From: an uncultured Collinsella sp.
GTDB lineage: Bacteria; Actinomycetota; Coriobacteriia; Coriobacteriales; Coriobacteriaceae
Assembly: GCA_958412345.1 (NCBI GenBank)
Contig: CATYSO010000002.1
Location: forward strand, 94,127 to 158,126
Direction: 5' to 3'
DNA length: 64,000 nucleotides
Made by a program: the position numbers and the translations under genes. How positions within the stretch are numbered: position 1 is the first letter of the stretch; each line of letters starts with the position of its first letter. Below are positions 25,524 through 34,930 of the stretch, piece by piece. Under the pieces are notes generated by a model, which saw nothing but the letters and a program-made list of their open reading frames with translations, was not told where the DNA came from and did no database searches.

Positions 25524-26264
25524 ATGATTGACCTTCAAACGCTGACGATCTCTTATGGAAAGAAGGTGCTCGTAGATTCGGTGAACGCTGAGTTTGCCCC
25601 GGGTACGGTCTACGGTCTCGTCGCTCCGAACGGGCATGGAAAGACGACGTTGCTGCGTGCGATGGCAGGTTTGCCGGGTCCTCGCGTGGACGGGAGCATC
25701 GTTCTGGATGAGGTGCAGGGTACGGGTGCGAGAGAGGTCCGTTCTATGATCTTCTATGCACCTGGTGAGGGGACGCTGCTGTATCCCGGATTGCGTGCGG
25801 AAGATCACCTCAAGATGGTTTGCGATATGTGGCCGCATGCTCGCGATATCGAAGAGATAGTGGAACAAACGCAGATAGGCGAGTTCGCGAAGATGAGGAT
25901 CCGCACTCTGAGCCAGGGCATGAAGCAGCAGCTTACCCTGGCGATTGCGTATGCGACGGGCGCGCGGTACCTTCTATTAGATGAGCCCATGAACGCGCTC
26001 GACCCCAGCAGGGTGGACTTGCATTCCGAGATTCTCAGGAAGCTGGCCGATTCTGGTACGTGCATCATCATGTCATCCCACATCTTGGATTCGGTCGATA
26101 GGCTGTGCGATGAGATTCTGTTTTTGAAGGATGGGAGGCTCATTAGAAGCATTCCGCAAGATGATGCTGCGCCGAAGTCTCCTGGATCCCATTTCGCAAA
26201 GCCTGCCGGACGCGCCGAGGGTGCGCTAAGCACGTATCGGCGACTCTACGAAAAGGGCGGGTAG
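25524..26264 (+). CDS. ABC transporter ATP-binding protein, cassette 1
   Basis: 246 residues. Walker A reads APNGHGKTT (Ala in place of the usual first Gly), signature LSQGMKQQLTLA, Walker B YLLLDEP, D-loop NALDP, and switch His in MSSHILDS. LSxGMKQ places it with the CcmA/NatA-like exporters. AAAGGGG at 25508-25514 is correctly spaced for ATG 25524; the ATG at 25515, overlapping the permease stop, has essentially no spacing. Translation is coupled to the permease. Confidence 0.88.
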   Translation: MIDLQTLTISYGKKVLVDSVNAEFAPGTVYGLVAPNGHGKTTLLRAMAGLPGPRVDGSIVLDEVQGTGAREVRSMIFYAPGEGTLLYPGLRAEDHLKMVCDMWPHARDIEEIVEQTQIGEFAKMRIRTLSQGMKQQLTLAIAYATGARYLLLDEPMNALDPSRVDLHSEILRKLADSGTCIIMSSHILDSVDRLCDEILFLKDGRLIRSIPQDDAAPKSPGSHFAKPAGRAEGALSTYRRLYEKGG

Positions 26265-26289
26265 AAATGCAAGTAAATAATCTATGTGG

Positions 26290-26317
26290 TCGATATGCCG
26301 TTAAACCCGCATATCGA
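26290..26317 (+). other. Hairpin after cassette 1
   Basis: TCGATATGC (26290-26298) pairs perfectly with GCATATCGA (26309-26317). No T-run follows, so it is not a clear terminator. It lies between the two cassettes, upstream of the second promoter region. Confidence 0.45.
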
Positions 26318-26414
26318 TACCGTTCAGCCATTCGCCTCGCCCCCGTCGCACGTATCTTCATCCGGTCTGTTACTTTTAATCTAACAATTCTTTGAGGAAC
26401 GTAGGTGCTTCTGA

Positions 26415-28229
26415 ATGTACTGTCGACTTCTTCTCAAACTAATCCTAAGAGACAAGGCCGTATGTATTTGTACGCTCGTTCTCGCTGCAGCCTTTTCCGT
26501 CCCCATTGCGTTCAATTCACCCATCTACGGGCCCTTCTTTATGAAGCAGGGCATGCAGAGCTTTGTCGACGCATTCAATACGCGCGCGCCCCAGGCCAGC
26601 GGCACAGACCTATCGCCAGAGCAGCAAGATGACGCTGAGCTTGCAAGATACGCGAACGCCGCCCTCGCCGCTCAAACCGACGCCGCCTTTCTCGACTCTG
26701 CCGAGAGCTACTACGCGCTCATGGGCGAAGGCTTCCAATCCGGGTCCATCGTGGGAGACCGAGAGACCAATGACGCAGACCTCGCGTATTGCCGCGCTCT
26801 GAGCAGCTCCGGCATCACGGATATCCCGGCCTCCGCAAACGACCTGCCATTCCTTTCCTTCCTGCCTTACACCATTGCCACGGCGCCGTCTTTCCTTCCC
26901 TTCATCCCCTTCCTTCTCTCGTCGATACTCGTGCTCGGCGCCACAAGGCCCGGGACCCTGGCGGCAAAGGCGCCCGTGCCCAAATTCCGGCGCCTTATCC
27001 AAACCGTGTTTTCAATAATTGGCGCGGGGACCGCGATGCTCCTCGCCGGCCTCGCACCCGGGAGTATTTACGCCTCGGTCCTAAACGGCTTCGGGCAAAT
27101 TGGGTACCCGATCACCTTCTTCCATAACGGCGCGCTTACCACCACGACCGCGGGAAACGTCTTCACGACCCTGCTTCTCGCGCTGCTTGCGGGCGGAACC
27201 TTGATATCCGTTTTCTCCGCCGTCCTATCGACCGCAACGAGGCGCGTCCTCGCGGGCCCCCTTACCTCCGCGCTGCTTGTCGCGGCCCCGGCATTCCCGT
27301 TATTGTCCGATTCGGCGCTGGAGCATAACGCCGTGCTCGGGCTCCTGCCGCTGGCCGTGTTCTCGCCTATCGAGGCCACGGGTTACGTAGGATGCTTCCC
27401 GACAGAATTCATTGGCTCCGGTTCAGGCAGCGCATCGATGCTTGCCGTGGCCCTGGCATACGTCGCGGTCTTTTTTGCGGTCGGCGCCGTTGCGACACGT
27501 TCCCCCAAACAGCCTGGACCCGCGAAAAAGCACCATGGGCTCGAGCTTCTGGACGCGAGCGTGGGATACGGAAGCACGACGATACTTTCAATCGGGTCGC
27601 TTTTCCTGAGCCCGGGAACGGCGGCGGGCCTCGTTGCTCCCAACGGCTCGGGGAAAACCACCCTTCTTGAAGCGCTGTCGGGCCAATTTCCCACCCGCAT
27701 CCGCTCGGGAAGCCTGGCGGCAGACGGAATCTGCCAACGTCGATCAGCCGAATTTGCAGAACTCGTCTACCTGAGCTCTTCGGGCAGCGCGGATCTCTAT
27801 CCCACGCTATCGGCCATCGAGCACCTTGCTTTCGTTAGGGAGGCGTGGAAATCGGCCGCCGACATCGACTCGCTCTGCGACTCCCTCGGAATCTCCCCAT
27901 ATCTCGACAAGCCGACCCGTAAACTCTCGACAGGAATGAAGCAGCAGGTAAAGCTTGCCATGGCGATAGCGACCGATTGCCCGTACCTCATCCTCGATGA
28001 ACCGCTGAACGGCCTCGATCCGGGAAAACGGAAAACCTCCTGCGACGCGATGCGCAGCGAGGTGGCGCGGGGACGCAGCGTGCTCATTTCAAGCCATCTA
28101 CTCGACGACCTGGCAGACCTCACCAACTCGTTCTACTTCATCGAAGCCGGCTCGCTCGTGGAAAAGATCGAGTCGTCCTCGCAGACGCTCAAGCAGGAAT
28201 ACCTCGATACATACGAAGGAGGTGAATGA
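26415..28229 (+). CDS. ABC permease-ATPase fusion (half transporter), cassette 2
   Basis: 604 residues. Residues 1 to about 365 form the permease: first helix, a ~110-residue outside domain, then helices including FLPYTIATAPSFLPFIPFLL and a VLNGFGQIGYPI motif matching the KNG-x-G...YP motif of both halves of the cassette 1 permease. Residues ~375-604 form the ATPase: Walker A APNGSGKTT, signature LSTGMKQQVKLA, Walker B YLILDEP, NGLDP and SSHLLDD. Permease first, ATPase last on one chain is unusual for this exporter type. Probably acts as a homodimer (inference). Confidence 0.8.
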   Translation: MYCRLLLKLILRDKAVCICTLVLAAAFSVPIAFNSPIYGPFFMKQGMQSFVDAFNTRAPQASGTDLSPEQQDDAELARYANAALAAQTDAAFLDSAESYYALMGEGFQSGSIVGDRETNDADLAYCRALSSSGITDIPASANDLPFLSFLPYTIATAPSFLPFIPFLLSSILVLGATRPGTLAAKAPVPKFRRLIQTVFSIIGAGTAMLLAGLAPGSIYASVLNGFGQIGYPITFFHNGALTTTTAGNVFTTLLLALLAGGTLISVFSAVLSTATRRVLAGPLTSALLVAAPAFPLLSDSALEHNAVLGLLPLAVFSPIEATGYVGCFPTEFIGSGSGSASMLAVALAYVAVFFAVGAVATRSPKQPGPAKKHHGLELLDASVGYGSTTILSIGSLFLSPGTAAGLVAPNGSGKTTLLEALSGQFPTRIRSGSLAADGICQRRSAEFAELVYLSSSGSADLYPTLSAIEHLAFVREAWKSAADIDSLCDSLGISPYLDKPTRKLSTGMKQQVKLAMAIATDCPYLILDEPLNGLDPGKRKTSCDAMRSEVARGRSVLISSHLLDDLADLTNSFYFIEAGSLVEKIESSSQTLKQEYLDTYEGGE

Positions 28230-28230
28230 C

Positions 28231-28575
28231 ATGAAACTATTTGAACAGCTGAAGTCCAATGCGTCGCGCATGGCTGTCTACGCCATCCTCGTGGCAACGG
28301 CTTTATGCGGAATCGCGACACCCGTCTATGCGCTCAACGGGGAGAAAGGCGATGTCGAACCTCTGTACATGAGCTCGACGGTTAAAGACCGGTACAAAGC
28401 CTTCTCTGGAGACGCGTTTTACATAGCAGAGTACGACACGACCTACCGTGAGCTTCGCTACAACAAGAGATACGAATATCTAGGCGCAAAAGTAATCAGC
28501 TATACATCGGGTTGGTACGGCCCCAACTATGGACACATAACCCAGTTCAAGTGTAACTACCGTGTGTACAACTAA
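28231..28575 (+). CDS. Small secreted peptide (candidate bacteriocin or signal), cassette 2
   Basis: 114 residues. A signal peptide of about 34 residues (hydrophobic core MAVYAILVATALCGIA, cleavage after TPVYA) precedes a mature ~80 residues very rich in Tyr and Lys/Arg with one Cys, ending HITQFKCNYRVYN. No family recognised. It shares with the cassette 1 peptide the leader, small size and aromatic C-terminus, but not sequence. AAGGAGGTG lies 6 bases before ATG 28231 and it follows the fusion gene by one base, so it is translated with its transporter. A strong terminator follows. Confidence 0.7.
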   Translation: MKLFEQLKSNASRMAVYAILVATALCGIATPVYALNGEKGDVEPLYMSSTVKDRYKAFSGDAFYIAEYDTTYRELRYNKRYEYLGAKVISYTSGWYGPNYGHITQFKCNYRVYN

Positions 28576-28591
28576 AGCAACCCGGCCGGGA

Positions 28592-28626
28592 CGAGGGGTG
28601 ACGCAAAAGCGTCGCCCCTCGTTTTT
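28592..28626 (+). terminator. Terminator of cassette 2
   Basis: CGAGGGGTGACG (28592-28603) pairs with CGTCGCCCCTCG (28610-28621), one mismatch, 6-base loop, then five T. Confidence 0.9.
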
Positions 28627-28651
28627 AACCATGTCAACTGAACCTAGTTCA

Positions 28652-28719
28652 GTTTGGTTGATTTCCGATCTCAGCCGAACACATTGAGCGGAAAGGCCGT
28701 TCCCGCAGTCAGTCGAACG
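28652..28719 (+). repeat. Right copy of 68-bp direct repeat (candidate attR)
   Basis: Direct repeat of 21025-21092 with three mismatches. It is preceded by GAACCTAGTTC, a small palindrome, and runs straight into a GC-rich hairpin. Confidence 0.8.
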
Positions 28720-28749
28720 TCCCCGGGGCCCTTCTCAGGCCCCGGGGAC
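28719..28749. repeat. GC-rich perfect hairpin at island right edge
   Basis: GTCCCCGGGGCC (28719-28730) pairs with GGCCCCGGGGAC (28738-28749) with a 7-base loop. It contains the GTCCCC/GGGGAC core seen in many intergenic palindromes of this window. No T-run. Confidence 0.7.
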
Positions 28750-28830
28750 GGCATTTTCCCAGTTGAAGGAACGGTGGAGATGTGTTTCGATGGGTCAGAT
28801 TCGTGTCGTTCCGAAAAGACCGTGAACCTT

Positions 28831-28859
28831 TTGTGGGACGCGCGGCGCCGTGGTACCAT
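28831..28859 (+). promoter_or_regulatory. Promoter of rpmE
   Basis: TTGTGG (28831-28836) and TACCAT (28854-28859) with a 17-base spacer. Transcription would start just before the two-hairpin leader. Confidence 0.55.
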
Positions 28860-28872
28860 AGCCGAGTTTGTT

Positions 28873-28921
28873 GTCTTGGTCGGAAACCAAGACGCCTTAT
28901 GCGCTGATCGGTAACCAGCGC
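28873..28921 (+). ncRNA. rpmE leader, L31-Coriobacteria-type ribosomal-protein leader
   Basis: Two adjacent hairpins: GTCTTGGT/ACCAAGAC with loop CGGAA, and GCGCTG/CAGCGC with loop ATCGGTAAC. The loop regions GGTCGGAAACC and GATCGGTAACC resemble each other, suggesting one protein binding two similar sites. Computational surveys have described an L31-Coriobacteria leader motif; the match here is by position and general form, not by a covariance search. Expected role: feedback control by L31. Confidence 0.55.
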
Positions 28922-28943
28922 CTGACCAATAAGGAGTCCTACC

Positions 28944-29369
28944 ATGAAGCAGGGTATCCATCCCCAGTATGTCGAGTGCACGGTGACGTGCTCCTGCGGC
29001 AACACCTTCAAGACGCACGCTACCGTGTCCGAGATGAAGGTCGAGCTTTGCAACGAGTGCCACCCGTTCTACACCGGCCAGCAGAAGTTCGTCGACACCG
29101 GTGGACGCGTCCAGCGCTTCGCCGACAAGTTCGGTGGCGCCGCTGCCGCCCAGCTCAAGAAGGCTGAGGAGGCCAAGGCTGCCAAGGCCGCCAAGGCTGC
29201 TGAGGCCGAGGCCGCTCGCAAGGCCGCCGCTGAGGCTAAGGCTGCCGAGAAGGCTAAGCGTGCCGCTAAGTTTGCCGAGGAGGCTGCCAAGCAGGCCGCC
29301 GAGGCTCCCGCAGAGGCTCCCGTCGACCAGGCCGCTGCCGAGGCCGAGACCACCGAGGCTGCTGAGTAA
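28944..29369 (+). CDS. rpmE: 50S ribosomal protein L31 with long Ala/Glu/Lys tail
   Basis: 141 residues, about twice the usual length. Residues 1-70 are a zinc-binding (C+) L31: CSCGNTFKT and CNECHPFYTGQQKFVDTGGRV. The remaining ~70 residues are almost only Ala, Glu and Lys and are likely helical, ending in an acidic stretch. AAGGAG lies before ATG 28944. Monocistronic with its own promoter, leader and terminator. Confidence 0.95.
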   Translation: MKQGIHPQYVECTVTCSCGNTFKTHATVSEMKVELCNECHPFYTGQQKFVDTGGRVQRFADKFGGAAAAQLKKAEEAKAAKAAKAAEAEAARKAAAEAKAAEKAKRAAKFAEEAAKQAAEAPAEAPVDQAAAEAETTEAAE

Positions 29370-29406
29370 ATAGCTCGCCGCGGAATCGCTCGCATTCATG
29401 GCATAA

Positions 29407-29446
29407 GGGCCGTGCATCCGTTCGGGTGCGCGGCCCTTTTCTTTTT
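29407..29446 (+). terminator. Terminator after rpmE
   Basis: GGGCCGTGCATCC (29407-29419) pairs with GGGTGCGCGGCCC (29424-29436) with GTTC loop; T-rich tail TTTTCTTTTT. Confidence 0.85.
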
Positions 29447-29447
29447 A

Positions 29448-29514
29448 TTGGTGCAAGCTAGCTCGTCCCCATTGCACCAGATTGGTGAGGAGGGGACAGG
29501 TTGGTTTGCACCAA
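29448..29514. repeat. TTGGTGCAA/TTGCACCA palindrome with GGGGACAGGTT unit
   Basis: TGGTGCAA (29449-29456) pairs with TTGCACCA (29472-29479) around a spacer with GTCCCCA. Directly after come GGGGACAGGTT and TGCACCAA (29492-29514), which recur at 63912-63934. Same family as 15012-15044. It lies in the 340-base gap between rpmE and secA, where I see no gene. Confidence 0.65.
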
Positions 29515-29547
29515 ATGGCAGAGAGACGGCGTTTTCCCAGATAAAAG

Positions 29548-29578
29548 CTGCCAAAATAAACCAGTCCCTTTTTGGCAG
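29548..29578. repeat. CTGCCAAAA/TTTTGGCAG palindrome with TAAACC-GTCCC loop
   Basis: CTGCCAAAA (29548-29556) pairs with TTTTGGCAG (29570-29578); the loop reads TAAACCAGTCCCT. The palindrome at 41667-41705 has nearly the same arms and the loop TAAACCTGTCCCT. Confidence 0.75.
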
Positions 29579-29709
29579 GTTGGTCGTAGTTATTACGTGG
29601 CGGTTGAGGTCGACCGCATAGGGTGCGTCCTGTTTGGCTAAAGTACAACTATCTGTGTTTAACTCGCTCGGAGCTGCATGGCACGGGCGATGGCCAAAAA
29701 GGAAACAAC

Positions 29710-32516
<2,807 letters not shown>

Positions 32517-32517
<1 letters not shown>

Positions 32518-33665
32518 TGGCTGAGGCTTTAGAGGTAACGCCCGCCGAGCTGGACGCGTTTGCGGACCGGCTCGGCGAGGTCGAGTCGTATCTCCACTTG
32601 GACGAAAAGCGCACGCGTGTGACCGAGCTCGAGGCCAAAAGCGTGGCCCCCGGCTTTTGGGATGACGCCGACGCCGCCCGTGCCACCATGGAGGAAATCG
32701 CGCGCACCAAGGAAGATATCGCTGCCGTGGACAACGCGCGCGGCGAGCTTTCCGATGCCCGCGCCGCGCTGGAGCTTGCCGAGGAGATGGGGGATGACCC
32801 CGATGCCGCCGCCCTTCGCGAGGAGGCTACAGCCACGGCTGAGCGCCTGGCCCGTGCCATCGATGAGCTTGAGCTTTCGAGCTGGTTTACCGGTGAGTTC
32901 GATCACGGCGATGCCATTGTGACCATCAAGCCCGGACAGGGTGGTCTGGAGGCCCAGGACTGGACCTTCATGCTATTTAAGATGTACATGAAGTACTGCC
33001 AGCGTCGCGGCTGGAAGGTCACGATTAACGACTGCCCCGCCGCTGAGGTCATCGGCATCGACCGCGCGACCTTTACCGTCGAGGGCAAGGACGCATTTGG
33101 CATGCTGCGCGCCGAGGCCGGCGTCCACCGCTTGGTTCGCATTAGCCCCACCGACGACAAGAAGCGCCGCCAGACCACGTTTGCCGGCGTCGAGGTCATC
33201 CCCGTGCTACCCGATGATATCGATATCGAGATCAGCCCCGATGACATCCGCGTGGACGTGTACCACGCGAGCGGCCCGGGCGGTCAGGGCGTTAACACCA
33301 CCGACTCCGCCGTGCGCGTGACGCATTTCCCCAGCGGCATTGTGGTCACCTGCCAAAACGAGCGCAGCCAGATCCAGAACAAGGCCGCGTGCATGCAGAT
33401 CCTCAAGGCCCGCCTGTACGAGATTGAGCTCGAGAAGCGCGCCGAGGCCCTGGATGAGATTCGCGGACCCAAAACCACGATTGGTTTTGGCAACCAGATC
33501 CGCAGCTACGTGCTCTACCCGTATCAGATGGTTAAGGACCTACGCACGGGCGTTGAGACCAGCAACGTCGAGGCAGTTCTTGACGATGGCGACCTGGACC
33601 CGTTTGTTATTGGCTACCATCGCTGGGCCACTGGCAACGCTGACGCAGAGATCCCATCTGCATAA
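32517..33665 (+). CDS. prfB: Peptide chain release factor RF2, no programmed frameshift
   Basis: 382 residues in one unbroken frame. The site where many bacteria have the autoregulatory UGA frameshift (after about 25 codons, around SYLHLDEK) is simply in frame. GGQ is intact in SGPGGQGVNTTDSAVRVTH, so peptidyl-tRNA hydrolysis should work. The stop-codon-reading tripeptide, SPF in E. coli RF2, reads SPT here (HRLVRISPTDDKKRRQT). DWTFMLFKMYMKY and LRAEAGVHRLVR confirm RF2 over RF1. Start overlaps the secA stop. See findings for what SPT may mean. Confidence 0.93.
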
Positions 33666-33742
33666 ACCGCCCGGTTTATGTGGAAATGGATAAAACCCTC
33701 CGAGCAGGGTGGTTTTGTATCCAAAGCAAACCCTGCGCAGGG
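33661..33742. repeat. Three successive hairpins after prfB
   Basis: CATAAACC/GGTTTATG (33661-33680) overlaps the prfB stop codon. ACCCT/AGGGT with outer AAAA/TTTT (33693-33717) follows, then CCCTGCGCAGGG (33731-33742) followed by a T-run to 33751. The latter two look like terminators for the secA-prfB transcript. Confidence 0.6.
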
Positions 33743-33743
33743 G

Positions 33744-33771
33744 TGGTTTTTGTTCGGCGAATCGGTAGAAT
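33744..33771 (+). promoter_or_regulatory. Candidate promoter of yitT-family gene
   Basis: TGGTTT (33744-33749), 16 bases, TAGAAT (33766-33771). It lies ahead of a leader terminator. Confidence 0.4.
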
Positions 33772-33793
33772 CGAATACAGCAAGAAGTTCGAA

Positions 33794-33819
33794 GCGCATC
33801 CGTTTGGGTGCGCTTTTTT
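33794..33819 (+). terminator. Terminator-like hairpin in the leader, next to the ribosome-binding site
   Basis: GCGCATCC (33794-33801) pairs with GGGTGCGC (33806-33813), GTTT loop, then six T, ending just before GAGGGAGG of the next gene. Its position, between the promoter and the start codon, suggests attenuation or termination of a short RNA. The loop CATCC-GTTY-GGGTG matches the rpmE terminator. Confidence 0.7.
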
Positions 33820-33831
33820 GAGGGAGGTAGC

Positions 33832-34722
33832 ATGGCATATCGTCTGGACATCAAGCGCATTCTATCGATGAACTTCTTTCACGACCTGCCCCAGATTATG
33901 TTGGGGTGCGCTCTGGCCGCTATTGCGACCGACCTGTTTTTGATTCCCAACGGCCTTGCTGCCGGTGGTGTTACGGGCCTTGCCACCATTATCCAGGCGG
34001 TCGGCGCATCGCGCGGCATATCGCTTCCCGTTGGTATTCAGACGATCGTGATGAACGCCTTGCTGTTGCTGGTCGTTATGCGCGAGGGCGGCATGTTCTA
34101 CGTGGTGCAGACCGCGACGGGCTTTGTGCTGCTGGGCTTCTTTACCGATCTGTTCGCCCCGTTTGTAGCACCTCTGGCGGATGCGGACCTGATGCTCCCT
34201 GCCATGTGGGGCGGCATTATTACGGGCATCGGTTACGGCATGGTGCTGCGCGCCGGCGCCAACACCGGCGGCTCGGACACGATTGGCCAAATCATCTCGC
34301 GTAATACCTCGCTGCCCGTGGGCTCGACCGTCATGGCGATCGATGTTGCCGTATGCGCGCTGTCGGCTCCGGTCTTTTCAATCGAAAATGCACTATATGC
34401 AGGCCTTTCGATGGTCATTAGCGGCTACGTGATCGATGCCGTGGTCGATGGTGGCAACAAACGCCGTATGGTACTCATCATCTCGGACAAGTTCCCTGAT
34501 ATCGCTGCCGATATCATGTATGGCCTGGGTCGTGGTTGTACCAAGTTTAAGGCGACTGGCATGTATTCGGGTGCCGAGAAGCCGGTGATCATGGTCATCG
34601 TGAACCGTCGAGAGCTCAATACCCTCAAGACGATCGTGCGCGAGCGCGATCCTCACGCCATCGTGACGGTCGCCGACGTTACGGAAGCTTTCGGCGAGGG
34701 ATTCAAGGACATTAGCGCGTAG
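33832..34722 (+). CDS. YitT family membrane protein (DUF161 + DUF2179)
   Basis: 296 residues. Residues ~10-200 hold five or six membrane segments with IPNGLAAGGVTGLATII and RAGANTGGSDTIGQIISR. A cytosolic C-terminal domain of ~85 residues (RRMVLIISDKFPDIAADI onward, with GCTKFKATGMYSG) is the DUF2179/ferredoxin-like fold. Role unknown in the family; a transporter with ligand-sensing domain is a guess. ATG 33832 follows GGGAGG. Confidence 0.88.
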   Translation: MAYRLDIKRILSMNFFHDLPQIMLGCALAAIATDLFLIPNGLAAGGVTGLATIIQAVGASRGISLPVGIQTIVMNALLLLVVMREGGMFYVVQTATGFVLLGFFTDLFAPFVAPLADADLMLPAMWGGIITGIGYGMVLRAGANTGGSDTIGQIISRNTSLPVGSTVMAIDVAVCALSAPVFSIENALYAGLSMVISGYVIDAVVDGGNKRRMVLIISDKFPDIAADIMYGLGRGCTKFKATGMYSGAEKPVIMVIVNRRELNTLKTIVRERDPHAIVTVADVTEAFGEGFKDISA

Positions 34723-34930
34723 GGCCGACCGCGTCCCATCCAAAAGACGTTCACATTGATAAACCGTTTCATCAGCGGTTCTGCCTGCTAAATTGTTCAA
34801 ATAATGATAAAAACTCTGGTAAAGCCCTCAGTTTCCAGCATAATGAATGGCGTACGTGCATCGCGGCTGTGTTGGGACTACCTTTCCGTGCCGTGCGCAT
34901 CTTGTCTTAAGAGGATGAAAGGAAGGCACA

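Larger units (their letters stand above)
21025..28719. mobile_element. Accessory island bounded by 68-bp direct repeats, with integrase remnant
   Basis: About 7.7 kb between the ACT-domain gene and rpmE, two conserved chromosomal genes. Both ends carry the same 68-bp sequence in direct orientation (21025-21092 and 28652-28719, three mismatches). The left end carries the catalytic part of a tyrosine recombinase, as expected near an attachment site. Cargo: HTH regulator, DUF2975 protein, and two secreted-peptide/ABC-transporter cassettes. Because the integrase lacks its N-terminal domain, the island is probably no longer self-mobile. An alternative is that the direct repeats are copies of a dispersed intergenic repeat and not att sites. 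Confidence 0.6.

Noticed and set aside
22864..28575. Firm assignment of the peptides to lactococcin 972
   Set aside because: Gene order and size are suggestive, but conserved residues of that family cannot be aligned convincingly and the ATPases are CcmA/NatA-like.
32580..32640. Programmed +1 frameshift in prfB
   Set aside because: The frame is continuous through the region and there is no in-frame UGA with CUU slip codon.
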